Origin: Narthecium ossifragum | Lineage: Eukaryota > Streptophyta > Magnoliopsida > Dioscoreales > Nartheciaceae | NCBI GenBank assembly: GCA_963920575.1 | Contig: OY986975.1 | Coordinates: 20,739,897 to 20,803,896 of the forward strand | Direction: 5' to 3' | DNA: 64,000 bases | Translations under genes and position numbers: made by a program | The notes under the pieces: generated by a model | What the model was told of the DNA's origin: nothing | Databases searched by the model: none | The model's input: the letters and a program-made list of their open reading frames with translations, nothing else | Shown here: one piece after another, positions 31,680 to 44,471 of the stretch | Numbering within the stretch: position 1 is the first letter of the stretch | Layout of the letters: the number at the start of each line of letters is the position of its first letter

Positions 31680-32299
31680 AGAGCTATAAATCTGGCTCGA
31701 AGAAGGAATCAAGTTCTGCAAAAGATCAAGACCCTAAACAGCAGTTGTGGATTCATGTCTGTCAGTAACTCTTTCAGATAACCAATAGATACACACACTA
31801 TGAGAAGGGAAGAAAAAAAAAAAAGTCGCCAATGGCGCATTCAGATTCATCATAAATGGTTAAGAATGATCTGCAATGCTTCTATGAAATAGTATGCAAC
31901 AACCACCTGCACTGGTTCCCACATGTATTCTCTCTACAAAACAATCATGATGTAACATATACTAAGGGTCTTTTCTGCAGCCATCTGCCAAATTGCCAAC
32001 AACTATTTTTGCTTCATGTCCAACAAAAACATCATGGAGTTTATTTCTTCGCCATTGAAGCTAGAATACATTCAAGTATAATGTGATTCGTGTACATCCT
32101 TGTCTGAAGCTAGAATACATTCAAGTATAATGTGATCCATCTACATCCTTGTTGCTGTCTCATGTAAAGGATTACGAATCCTACATCTCTGTGATACCCA
32201 GAAAAGAATGTAGGACCTTTGTAGTAATTGAAGTGTGAGCACTGGCATGGTCCAACGCATGTAAAGTCGGAGAAAAAAAATAACATTTCATAGGAATAC
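31680..32299. other. Region between convergent RLP copy 2 and the NIPA gene
   Basis: 3' flanks of both genes. GAAGCTAGAATACATTCAAG, followed by TATAATGTGAT, occurs twice (near 32056 and 32106), a short tandem duplication of about 50 bp. No coding sequence recognised. Confidence 0.5.
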
Positions 32300-35200
32300 T
32301 CAGATCCATCTGAACGATTCATGACTCCTAAGAGGAATGCCTTCAGATAAGAAGCCGTCCTCATCAGCGTGCTTGGGGAGTCGCATAGACAGAGATGGTG
32401 TATAAGCTGTGAAGACAGAGACATCACTAAGTTCTGAATTGGGTAAGAAAGTTATGGAGAAACTAAATATTCTATGGTCACGTAGACAACATACCATCAA
32501 CCATGTCCTTTGTCTTGTGAAGAAGAAATGTCCCCGAAAGAATAGTTACAAAGCCACACATCTCAGTGACAATTTGTGTTGGATTTTGCCGATCCCAATC
32601 CTGCAAGTACAACAGATGCCACACTATATTTATTAGTTCATAAGTCTCCACAAAACTTCTAGACAAAAAGGATGGGAGAAATTAACATCCGTAAAGATAA
32701 ACAGAAATTTGACCTTGAACATGATAACACTGGCCAAAATGGTAAACGACGTAAACATCGCGTAGTATATTGGTGACACAACTGCAGTATTGAATGTATC
32801 AAGAGCCTGCAAAAGATTAGCCAATTTGCATTTAGCAGTTCTGGGAAGACTAGATGTCATTGGAAATCCCTGTTCGATATGAATATTCAATTGTTTATTT
32901 ACCTTGAACCAAACACTCAAAGCAAATATCATCTAGCTTTTTTTTTTTAAGCTACATATGAGCTTAGCCCGAGTTATAACACACATGTAGAAGCCGACGA
33001 AATCAAGTAATTACCATGTGATATACATCATACATGGGAAGATTGAAAAAATTTCATCCGAGTTCCATGTGCTCTATACCAAATCCTAGCATACATGACA
33101 AATAAGAACTAATGGTGATGTTCACATGAAAACTGAACCAAAGTCCTGAATCATAACACGCTTCACAAGCCCAGTTGCATCATGCTTATTATGAAGTTCA
33201 GTACTCAGTCTGAGATTCTGTAATAATGTCTAGCAATAAGGCCTATATTAACAGAAGAAAAATATTAAACTAAAAATGGCCATAGTTTTTCTCACATCAT
33301 TTATTCACTAGCAGTTCTATACCAATATAAGAAACCATCAGTTCTAGAAAGCATGTTTTACCTTGTTTAGGTAGTTCATTTGCGTAACCACACAAGTGGC
33401 TACAACTAAAGTGAAAGCCCAAGTTTGTGGATACAATAACTGATTTGTTCCAGAAAATGTCAACTTAAGAGCAATTCCAAGAGCTTTGACACTCATAACC
33501 TGTCAAAGTGCAGTACAATTAACAAGATGACATCTGTGAGACTTTGAAAGAAAAATAGAGTTGAATTTAGTGGATATCTGAAATAGACGAAGACATACAT
33601 ACCGACAGAGAACCAACAAGAGAACAAACGCCAATATACACCATAATATGTGTCTGCCCATACAGGGGAATAAAATGGAAAATGAGTATAAATACAGCAG
33701 CTATTACGACAGCTGCATAGAAGAGGAAACCTGGCAAACACATAACAACGATTTAGTTTATACTACACATTCCATTGAATTCTAAAAAATAGCAACAGAA
33801 GATAATATACTGACATCTAATTACAAAACCTCAAAATAGGAATACATAACTGCCACAAACCTGGTTCAGTAGCAAGATTCCATACTTCCTTGACAGATTC
33901 AATCCCGCGCTCTTGAGGAGCATGGAGAACAATTGTTGTTGATCCGACAACACAAAGAATGCATCCAAGAATACCAAAAATATGCAGCCTCTCGTTCAGA
34001 ATAATATGAGCAAGAACAGCACTGTAAAAGCAAAGCCATTTAGTTATATTGTGCATACATATGCATAGGCAAGTGTAACCCGACGAGGCTTAGGGCATGC
34101 CTGATTATAATGCTAACTGCGCCAAGAGGGGTGACCAATATAGCTGGAGCAAACGCATAAGCTGCAAAATTAGCAACTTCTCCAACAATCACTGTTACAT
34201 TACCAGGAAAAAAAATTAGTTTCAATCATCTAGGAGAGAGAAAGAATGCACCCCACATTCGGGTAAATAGTTACATACAACCCACAACACCCCCTCCCCA
34301 TGTGTACTATTGGAAATCCACTTCTTATACTCCTTTCTGCTCCTAGATACACTTCACGGAATACGTAACCAACAAGGTTATTCACTTGTTAATAGTGTCA
34401 CCTTGAACAAAAATCAAGGGCTGTGAAATTGAAACACCTGCAATTGTGGTATAGCTTATGAACAAGAAATTTGTCCAAGCATCAGCTTAGAAAGCTGTAT
34501 GAACTTCATTCGAGTTAAGCATAAACGGCAACAATAGGGAGGTGAAGAACTTTTCCAGGACAAATGTAGTGCTGCATTCAATGAACAAAAATAGTTCGCT
34601 TTCTTGTCTGTGATCAGATTTATGCAACTGGAATCCTCACATACCCCAATCACATTCTTGCAATTTATTCTACAACTAATAAAAAATCAGAGAGATAATT
34701 AATAGTTTCAAGCCATGTCAATCTTACTTGTTATCATGCCTGCCCACCAAAGTGGCTCGTATAAGTATGAGTAGCCTCCAAAACCTGTCACGAGATAAAA
34801 AAACCGAGTATACTGTTAGATCATAAAGGTTGAGAGATGAACAAAGGGGGGAAAGGGGGGCAAGAAAACTACATAAACTTCATGAATATATCGCTAAATA
34901 AATTCAATCAGTTGAAGTAAACAAGGCAACATGATTCTACTCAGAAATTGAAACATATGAAAGATGCAGGACGTTAGTATTCCATAGCATACCACCAATT
35001 GTTTGCTTTCGATATGGAGATACCTTGAATTAATGCAAATGGGCACAACATGACTTAATAACTTACAACCAGCAGTTGGGTCATAGCTCACAACAATGTG
35101 GGACACTTGGTCATGCTCAGATAATAAAGATGAATTCGCAACTTATTAAGCAATTAAAGGAGTCAAAAAATAGGCCTCGTAATTGAGTTTGGAATGTGAA

Positions 35201-36818
35201 AAAAAAGCAAAAGTCAAATCACAGATCGTTCATAATGCATCCAACTTGATATCGGTCCCAAGCTTCACCATGTATATCCCTTTGAAAAAGGTCATCCTCA
35301 TCCATTTCCATAATATCACCAGGCCTCCCTTCTCCAACAGTGGTTCGGTGTTGGCGGTGGTTCATATTCTTTGGAGTATGGGAGTTGCACCTAGAGTACC
35401 AGGAATAGATCAGTCCACGCCCACACCAGCCCAAACAGGTATGAAAAGGTGGGGAGGTTGTGCGGGGGCGAAGCCCCTTTCGCGGGTACAGTAAAGGGGT
35501 GATTAAGTAAATATGTACCATACAGTGGACCTAATAGCGAAAAGCAGCTTCTATCTCTCTCCTATGGACGTGGGAAAATTGCCAAACCACGTAAATCTTG
35601 TCTTTGTGTGTTCTCTTTGTTCATTGTTGCTGTTGCTAGGGTTATACACCAGCATTAAAGTAACATCAATGGTAGCTAATTTAAAACTAACATCTTTGCA
35701 TGCCAATTTCATTTTGTATTCTCCCTTTAAGTGATGAAAATACAATTTCTCTTAAGGTGCTCCAAATCATAATGCTGCATTCCAACCAAACTTTCCAAAG
35801 CACCAGTTTTCGAAAGCATAAATGTGTGTTGGCCCATTGACCATGCTTTATGCGTCATTTTATCAATTTCGGCACTTAAAATATTTTACAATTACCCAGG
35901 TGTGCCATGTACATATTAAACACTGTTTCCATGCTTTGCTCCCTCATGAGGTTTTCCTGATTTACTTAACCTACCTAAAGCTCCCTGCTTTTCAAGAAAA
36001 ACTGGACTCCCCTCTTGTTAGCAAATAATTAAGCAGCAGAGTGTCATCTACATCCTTCACAATTGCAATAAGACCATGGTTATGTAACCAACAAACCCTT
36101 CCAATACAAAACCAAGCCCCAGTTGTTGGCAATGTGAACTTCCACCAATGAGCATAAGTACAAACAATTCACATTCTTCAGATCGAAACTTCTATAACTT
36201 CCATCCAGATCACAACCATTTAGGATAAAAGCAACTGAATAGGCTTCAATCTTATTATTTCTCTTCATCCCAGTTACCATGCAGCTGCTCTGGCCAAAAA
36301 CTGGAATATTTCCCCCATCTTTTATCTCCTCTGCTCTTATTTATTTTTCCCCACATCGAAAAAGCAATTTAATCCTATATGAATTTTCCAGTCTTGTTGT
36401 TCCTTAGTGCCCGAATTGAAGCCGTCACACTGTTCACACTAAATGAACCTCAATTGTAACCAGCATACAGCACAATGCTTATACATACAAGCCAAACATT
36501 CATCGATGCTAAGGCGAACGCTAACCGAAGAGCACCCCTACCAAAAAATAACTTCTAATTTCCAGATCCAAAGATTCAAACTTCATCCAAATCACTACCA
36601 CATCACTCACCAAGAAAACCAGCCATAACAAGATCAACAATGGCGGCATGAACGGATCTACCTGCGCGGACGCCGGAGGCACCGGCCTTCTTGAGGCCCT
36701 TCTTCTTGACGATGAAGCTAGCGCCGATGAAGACGCTGGAGGAGAGCGCCAGCACGAGGCCCTTCACGTTGTCCGCCGACATACCCCGGTACGCCTCCCG
36801 CCACCCCCCTGCCACCAT
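32300..36818 (-). CDS. NIPA-type magnesium transporter
   Basis: Nine exons with matching phases: 36818-36662, 34784-34728, 34191-34101, 34021-33861, 33730-33603, 33499-33362, 32806-32714, 32600-32495 and 32406-32300, giving 345 residues. Conserved NIPA stretches: [126 protein letters not shown] and [20 protein letters not shown]. About nine membrane helices are expected. Members are Mg2+ transporters of plasma membrane or endosomes. The third intron (34100-34022, 79 bp) has a GC donor. The start is taken at the Met preceding [13 protein letters not shown]; a Met 12 codons upstream is also in frame. Confidence 0.93.
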
Positions 36819-37464
36819 CGCCGGAACCCTAGACCGCGCCCCCAACGCCAACACCCTACTACTGCCTCGTGATCGCCACCGACCATCCCAGTGCCACCCG
36901 AGCGTCTGCTTGTCAACGGCGCGGACTGCCGCCGCCGGAGTCCATGCCTCGGGTCCGCGACAACTGGGACGGTGTCGGCGCCGCTTCTTGGCCTCAAATA
37001 TCGGCTTGCATCTATGATGCTAGATTGGATATAAATGCACTTCGATCTCGTGTTCGGAGATCTAGAGAGGTCTGGGTTTATTTTACTACTGTGAACTAGT
37101 AAAAAGAGAGAAGAAGAAGTTGTTAGTTGGGATCATACACAGACTTGACTCCAACAAAAGTGGAAAAATTACTCGTATGGTGATTTTTCTTTGGATAAAT
37201 TAAAAAAAATCTAAATTAATTTAGCGTTGGATTATAAATATTCATAAATAAAAAAATATTTATATTTTTAACCGTGAACTTGACTCGAGACGTGAGTTCT
37301 AATTGACTTTTGAAAGACCATTTAACAACAACCAAAAATGCTTTCCTTAATATATAGGCCGAAGACGAAGAGATGCATGAAAGCAGAGGAGGAAATGGCA
37401 TTGTTACCAATAATGGAGATGCTTGCATGCACTACTGACTGAGCGGAGGAGAGTCACTAGCTAG
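36819..37464. other. Intergenic between the NIPA and NLR genes
   Basis: The first 200 bp are GC-rich and probably the NIPA leader and promoter; the frames seen there on both strands are composition artefacts. The rest is AT-rich and leads into the 3' flank of the NLR gene. Confidence 0.5.
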
Positions 37465-40400
37465 CTACCAGATGGATATGTCAGGGATGTGCATGATATT
37501 GGGCCAGTCCTCGCCTCCATCCTCTCTGCACCTCTCCTTTAACTCTTGATGGCTACGCTGGACTAACAAGCTTTGTAACGAGGTGGGCAGGGGCGGCATT
37601 GACAACAGCGCTGGCAATTCCTCCAACTCCAAGGTCCGGAGGGAGGTGGGCAGTGGCGGCAGCGACGACAGCGCTGGCAGTTTTGTTAAATCCAAGGTCT
37701 GGAGGGAGGAGAGGGCTTGCAAGCCCCACAAACCGGAAGACGTCAGTTTTGGGAAGTTACCTATAATTAGATGCCGGAGGGAAGAGAGCTGGCCCATGAC
37801 TTCAGCAGGGGGGAGGGATGTAACTTGCTCCGCCTCCGTGTAGAGCTTATTACCATAGATATGCAAACTGGAGAGAGAGGTGAGACCACCTCTTCTGATG
37901 CATCTCCACAACACTGACTCATTGTCCAAACCACAGCTGATGATTATCAACTCCTCTAGTGAGGAGGGCAGGTGGCTATTGACCATCTTCGGACATGTAG
38001 ACAAGTCTAGTGATTTCAGAGAGCAGAGTGACCCTACTGGAGACTCTTCCTCCTCCTGGTCCTCCTCCCCAGCGACGTAATTATGCTCTAAGAGGGTAGC
38101 GCAAGGCTCATTAATGCCCAGTCGGTCCGACAATTCCCCGAGCTCTGGGCATTCCCACAGCTTGAGCACTTTGAGACGAGGAAACCATTGGCGACTTGTG
38201 GACGACGGCAGCATAACTTGATCTCTAGATGACCACCTTCTCAATGCCGGCATGTTTCTGATACAAAGCTCCTGCAACTGCGGAAACAAAATGCCTTCCT
38301 CGTGGATTCCACTGTCGAAGTCTTCCACCGCATCCATTTCACAGAGGTGCAGTATCCTGAGGTATGGCAGCTCCCCAAGTAGAGGGAGACGCTTCCACCT
38401 CATGCATTGAATTAAACTGATAGATTCTAGATTGGTCAGACACTGCAGGTTATAATCCATCCACACCGGCGACCTAACGCCCGGATATTCCCTGATCACT
38501 AGCTTCTTGAGACGATTTGGATGTGGTTCGAGCTGATCAAGCACCTGCTCAGCCAAGTCAGATTTGTCCGACCATGCTAACTCTAGATTTCTTAGATTTT
38601 GTTTCTCTTTCAACTTTGCTTTAGAGGACGACAAAGCACCATCTACGTTCTCAAGCCCCAAGACACTCAGTTCACGAAGCTCGCTCATCTCCCCCAACTC
38701 TTGGATCTTGTAACCATTCCAATTCTCGACACAGAAACCCTCCAGATAATTAAGTGATGTTAGCTTGCCGACACCTGCTATGTTCTGACATTCCATATCT
38801 AGACGCCGCAAGCTACGGAGGTTGCACATTCCTTTCCCTAGAGATACGCTGTCTGGGGTTACCAATACCTGCAAAGTGGACATTATTAGTAGTACATTTA
38901 ACCATATACACTACAATATGTCAACAAGGTTTAAGCCATGATAAAAAAAAAAAAGAATCGACTAAAAGAGGAGGGGGGAAAGAAAAGGAGAACCTGCAGA
39001 TGATACAGCTTGTACACCAAATCATGAAGATCGAACGAGGTATCCCGAAAATTCAAATAACGGAGGTGTACCAAACTTCTCAGAAAATTGAAAAAATAAT
39101 CAGCTAACCTATCGTGGCACTTGGTTAAATACAGAACCCGTAGCCCTGTTAATTTCTGGAGCTTTTGGAACTCTTGTTCGCAAGAAGCAAGATCCTCATC
39201 AGGGGGCCAGAATGATAGATGCAGAGTGCGCAAGTGCTTAAGCTCTGAAATCTTCGTAATTACATCCAGCCTAGAGGTATCAATAGATAGGTGGCGAATC
39301 GTCTTTTTTGGGATTTCAACTAGATTATCCCCTGCTATTCTCAAACACTCACCATCAGAAACACACTGTGCCAAGTCGTGCAGCAAATCATGCATTGTGT
39401 AAAAGGTGTCACCATTGGACCTCTTGTGCGTTTCAAAGAAGGATCTTTTCACTAGGCCATCAAAGAATCTCTCTCCCACGTCTTCTCGTCGCCCTTTCCC
39501 AGATGGCTGAACCAAACCTGCAGCAATCCACATGTCGACCAGAATATCTTTACGGAACTCATGATCTTGATCGAAGATACAACAGTATGCGAAGCAACAC
39601 CGGAGCGGTCCTGTCAACTGCCGATAACTTAGATGCAAGATAGCCATGACATTGTTCGCATCCTTTGTAAAGCATGAATCAATATTCTCGAGGATTGTTT
39701 CCCAATAATCATCATCCAATTGGCCCCTCAACATCCCCCCCACAGCCTTGGCTGCCAATGGAACACCTTTTAATTTCTTCGCAATCTCCACCCCAATTGC
39801 TTGCAGCTTCTGGTAATCACGAGGGTCCTTATTGCCAAACGCGTACTTCTTAAAAAGTGACAAGAATTGCTTTTCTTGTAAAGGCTGCAAACGAAGTGTG
39901 TCCATCATGCCGATCATCATCTCCCCAACGGTCTCTGATCTAGTTGTTACCAACACCTTACTTCCACTCCTTCCGGATCTCAGACCAGCAAACAGTGTCT
40001 CCCAACTCGAACTATCGTTGTCGTTCCACACGTCATCCAACACCAGCAGATACCTCCTCGACTCCAGCAACTCTTTGAGGATATCTTGCAGGGGTGCCAA
40101 ATCATGAGCATCAGGTTGCTTGTGGATCGCACTTGCTATGATTTTTTTGGTAAGAAGGGTGACATCAAAAAGATTGGAGACACATACCCAAATCCTTGGT
40201 TAGAAATAGTCTTTCACTCTTTGGTCGTTGAATACATATTGAGCGAGAGTTGTCTTCCCCAAACCACCCATCCCGGCGACGGGAAGGATGCTGGGGTTGA
40301 CGTCGCTCGAATTAGATTTCAACAGTTGAGTAATGATATGATCTTTCTCCTCGTCTCGGCCGACCACCGCCCCAGTGGCAGTGCTCACAGCAGAGCCAGT

Positions 40401-40916
40401 AACACGAAGTGCCATGAGCTCTTGGTGTTGCTGCTTCCGCTTCTTGTCGTGGGGGTTAACAAGTTGGAGGAAAGGCTCCACCCCAGCGGCGACCTCATCT
40501 AATTTCTTCACGCTCCCCCTCAACCTTTTTAGGGTCGGATCTTGCTGCATGGCACGGCGCATGATTTCCTTAAAGCGAGAGGCAGCACTACGCACCGCGT
40601 TCTTCTTTTCGGCCTTCACTTCGTCTTCGAGGAGATGGTACTCAAGCTCGTCCAGCACGTCCTCTGCTTCCTCGACGGCGTCTCTGAGCTGCCACATCCA
40701 CTCTTGGAGCTTTGGGTTTGGATCTCTAACGTGGCCCGTCTCAACGGCCCCCATGATGGATTGGATCTGAGGAAGAGCTTCCTTCAATCTCTCAAGCTCG
40801 TCCTTCATGCCCAGTTGCCAATTTTTCTGGTCCTTAACATAAGTGAAGACCATCTCCGTCAGCTTGTTAATGATTGTGGATACAAACCATCCTGCGATTA
40901 CTAGCTCAGGACTCAT
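37465..40916 (-). pseudogene. CC-NBS-LRR (NLR) resistance gene with one in-frame stop
   Basis: Two exons, 40916-38994 and 38868-37465, would give about 1108 residues. Domains in order: coiled-coil Rx_N region (residues 1-130, with the EDVLDELEY variant of the EDVID motif); P-loop GMGGLGKTT at about 215-223; RYLLVLDDVW (kinase-2); GSKVLVTTRSETV (RNBS-B); GVPLAAKAVGG (GLPL); MHDLLHDLAQ (MHD motif); then about 20 irregular LRRs. One codon, TAA at 40202-40200 (codon 239), interrupts the NB-ARC domain between VKDYF and PRIWVCVSNLF. Everything before and after stays in a single frame with no other lesion. Either this is a very young pseudogene, a sequencing error, or a gene that yields a CC plus P-loop peptide. 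NLRs are intracellular immune receptors. Confidence 0.9.
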
Positions 40917-41464
40917 GGTGGCGTGTGTGTGCAGGGTGGGGTGGCTTGTTTGTAACTTTTGGAAGTAGAAGAGCAGAGGAGATCAAAGCGGATCTTCTTT
41001 CTTTCTCTTCTCTTGTCATCTTAAATTCTTAGGCCCCGTCGGAATGACCATCTTAAATTCTTAATAAGAGCAACCAACATAGCGAGGATCCAATGACGAA
41101 GACAGTTCGTCGCGGGAAGCTATCTTGATGGGCATCTTATTATTAACTTTTTATTTGAACCACTGGTATATATCGAAGGCTCTTGTTAACTCTTTATTTA
41201 ATTTCTTATCACAAATGTCCTTGTCTCCCCGGTTATGACTCAAAAATGGTGGCTCTGAGATTTCTTGTTTTGGACGCGACAACCCAAAATCTATTTATGT
41301 GGCTGAAATTAAAGTTCCATAAATTTTTGTGATTAATACCATAAAACCTATAAAAAAATATATTAAACTAGGTGAGGTCCATGCCACCCCCTGATAAAAG
41401 ATTAGTTATGATGTGAAATATGACTCAGCATATGATTCACAAAACGTTACTTTATATATAGCAC
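40917..41464. other. 5' flank of the NLR gene
   Basis: No coding sequence recognised. A 20-bp phrase, CCATCTTAAATTCTTA with neighbours, is duplicated at about 41020 and 41048. Confidence 0.45.
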
Positions 41465-41820
41465 TTTGTCGCCCCTCTAAGATCCCCTAAAACCACTCCA
41501 AAACTTTCCTCGAACTCCTTCCCATCTATCCCGAGCCCTACCAAACCTTTAGTCGCCACCGATCGGCCTCCTCCTCCAACTCCGGCGCCGCCAAACTAAA
41601 TCCCACTGCCTTCATCGCCTTCCGAAAGATCCGACCCGGTGGATCATCTCCTAAGGCCTCCATGAACTCTCCTGCGGAGGTCCCGACCTCCGATGACCCC
41701 TCATCGCCAGCGAACTAACTCTAGCAAGCCTCAGCTACTGGATCTACCCTTCCCTCTTCTCCAAGCCAACTTGAATCCAATCTGAGTTGACTCAATCAAT
41801 TTGATCCAATCATACTCAAA
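41465..41820 (+). repeat. Direct repeat B, copy 1
   Basis: Starts CGCCCCTCTAAGATCCCCTA and ends CTCAATCAATTTGATCC. It matches 42603-42980 in the same order with many substitutions and indels (perhaps 75-80% identity). Shared phrases include GAGCCCTACCAA, CGCCGATCG, AGCGAACTAACTC and TTGAATCCAATCT. It is non-coding and may be part of a larger decayed element. Confidence 0.65.
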
Positions 41821-42602
41821 CTCAACCATCCAAACTTCTCCAAAATCAATTTCAGCAAACCAGATCCAATTAGATTCAACCAGCTTCAATCAATCATCCA
41901 AATCAGATTCAATTCAGGCAAGAGATCTGGTACCGTGCTTACAAGTTAAACGCAAGTAACATACAATTAGGGTTGTAATTCGAATTGAATTATTCTCGTG
42001 TTCAAGCTCGATTGCTCAGCTCGGGCTCAAGCCTGGCTCGTGCTTGAGCTCGATTGCTTTTACGCTTTAATCGTGGGTTAGTTAATTCTTGCATTTTTCC
42101 AAGTTTTTCTCACTTTTCCTCCAATTTTTCTATATTCTTCCCACTCCCCCACCCCCCAATTTTTCTAAGTTAATTCCTTGATTTTTTCTTTTCTTTTTTC
42201 TTTTTTTGCTTTTACGTTTTAACTATGGGTTAACTAATTCTCGCATTCCCAATTTTTTCCAATTTTTTCTCACTTTTCCCCCAATTTTTCCTTTTTTTTC
42301 TCCCCTTGATTTTCCCTTTTCGTCTTTTTTGACCCTTTTTCTGTCATCTCCAGCCGGCTCACGGCATGGCTCACTCGCACGGTTCAACAAACAAGCCGAG
42401 ACTTCATCGTCCCAAATCAGATCGGCTCGAGGCACCTCAACCTTCAATCGACACCGCCATTTCACCATCCGACGTTCTCTGGCCACCCCCCGCCTCTCCG
42501 TCGTGACCCCATGTCTCCCCCCTTGCCGCTTGCACCGCCCGTCGCCATCCTCTGCATCGTCCTCGTCAACCACGAACACCCAACCGTCACCCCTCCTCTA
42601 CT

Positions 42603-42980
42603 AACACCCCATCACCCCTCTAAGATCCCCTAAAACCTCTCGAAAACTTCCCCCGACCTCCTTCTCGTCAATCCAGAGCCCTACCAAGCCTTCAGTCATC
42701 GCCGATCGACCTCCTCGTCCAACTTTAGCGCCTCCAACCTCGATGTTGCCACCTCTGTCGCCTATAGGTAGATCCAACCCAATGGATCACCCCTCATCGC
42801 TGCCAACCTCGATCTTGCCACCTCCGCTGCCTACCGATAGATCCAACCCGATGGATCACCCCTCATTGTCAGCGAACTAACTCCGACAATCCCTCAGCCA
42901 CTTGATCTACCTGTCCCTCTTCTCCAAGCTAATTTGAATCCAATCTAAGTTAACTCAATCAATTTGATCAAATCAGTCAT
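42603..42980 (+). repeat. Direct repeat B, copy 2
   Basis: Second copy of the 41465 repeat, about 1.1 kb downstream. It contains a further internal duplication: CTCGAT(G/C)TTGCCACCTCC(G/T)CTGCCTA, followed by TAGATCCAACCC and ATGGATCACCCCTCAT, occurs twice, near 42740 and 42810. The spacing of the two copies would suit old LTRs, but no TG...CA ends were found. Confidence 0.6.
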
Positions 42981-43499
42981 TTGATAGATTATATGAGAGT
43001 ATTTTTGTCCTTAAAATTTTAAAACTAGCCAAAACTATTAATAGATGGACTTATCATCTTAAAAAATATTAAATGGACTATACATTGATATTTTACCTGA
43101 AATTGGACCTGTCACCAATTAAACCTTTATTTTAATAATTTAACTAATTTTCTCTCTCCTGATATCTCTAGACTTTCTCTCTTCATATTTTACCTGAAAT
43201 TGGATACTTATTTGTCATCCAAAACCTTATTGAACATGGATTCCCTATCACAGTGGATCTGATGACTGAGACAAACCCCAAGCATTAGCACTCTAATTAG
43301 TTATATATTAATACCACTATCACTTTTTTTTTGAAATTTAATTAAGCTAGAAGGCTAGCAAAATCAAATATGTGAGCAAATACCCGGCATTTTTTTTTCT
43401 TTTGTTGACACATGGCGTTTCAATGTACAAATCCAAATACCAAAATCTAAAAACTAAACTACAAATCTCGCAGAGGAAATAAACTAACTGCATAGGCCA

Positions 43500-43643
43500 A
43501 ATAACTCAACAATTGATATAATCTATTATAAAACAAGCATATGATTCCACCAAAATTTTGGAACACTAGAAATAACTCAACAATTTATACAATCTACTAT
43601 TATAAAACAAGCATATGATTCCACCAAAATTTTGGAACACCAG
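43500..43643 (+). repeat. Tandem duplication of about 71 bp
   Basis: AAATAACTCAACAATT, CTATTATAAAACAAGCATAT and GATTCCACCAAAATTTTGG occur in the same order twice, from about 43500 and 43570. The copies differ by a few substitutions and a 3-bp insertion. Non-coding. Confidence 0.8.
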
Positions 43644-44416
43644 AAGCTCACGGCCCACGGGCTAACCATCATCTACACTTCCTAAGCGATCTTACTCACT
43701 CGAAATCAAGTTGCTTTGACTAAAAAAGCATTGAACTTAAGGAGCGGTCTGAGCATTCGAACCCTCTAGTTCCGGCCCCGTACTAAACTTCACCCATCAA
43801 TGATCAATCTAAAAGCCGATAGAAAGGCATGCACTTATATATATTCATAATCTAATGACAAATGAAATCCTAAAAACTGAATTCAATTTTTTTTTACTAA
43901 CAAAACAGGGCCCGATTATGACTAGGATGCTCTCCTTGCTAATGGGCAGTTGGTATAAAGCCATATATTCAGAGACTTCAAAACCACCAGCACCAGGAGT
44001 TCAGGGACCCTTTGAAAGCTCTCTCTCTCTCTCTCAAATCTTGCCAGCCCAATCCGGTTCCAGACATGAGACAGCCCAACCTCCGTGAGACTCAACACCT
44101 TCACAACAGGACCATTGGACCACACTCTCTAATTGTTCTCATACCCACCAAGATCAGATGTATTCTATCATGTAGATTAGAATACCCGATTTAAATTATA
44201 TCTGGATATATCATACGATTGAGATGAAGTCACGTGAAAAGGAGTGGTGGGGGTGGGGGTTACCCGTGTCATGTGTCACAGCGACGCGTGCGCACACACA
44301 TACATATACTATAATGTCATGTGCATTCTATTAGACGGTTGAGGATGTCTGATCCAAGTTATGTTTTGATATGTTAGATGATCGAGATCAAACCATGTAG
44401 GGGGCACGGGACCACC

Positions 44417-44430
44417 TATTATATATATAT
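44417..44430 (+). promoter_or_regulatory. TATA box of the gene at 44472
   Basis: TATTATATATATAT lies about 45-55 bp before the ATG, so the leader would be short (about 20-25 nt). Plausible but positional only. Confidence 0.45.
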
Positions 44431-44471
44431 GGACACCCGTCTACTCAGAAGCAGCGCAGCTGGCTAGAGAA

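Larger units (their letters stand above)
42981..44471. other. Intergenic upstream of the small gene at 44472
   Basis: Apart from the 71-bp duplication, it holds a T-rich LINE-like tail near 43325 and a tRNA-like B-box phrase (ATTCGAACCC, minus strand) near 43755. There is also a CT run at 44020-44034. No gene is supported. Confidence 0.4.

Noticed and set aside
36648..37017. Plus-strand and minus-strand frames around the NIPA first exon
   Set aside because: They arise from GC-rich leader sequence; the NIPA frame explains the conserved part.
38754..40904. Plus-strand frames over the NLR gene
   Set aside because: Antisense shadows of the NB-ARC and LRR coding sequence.
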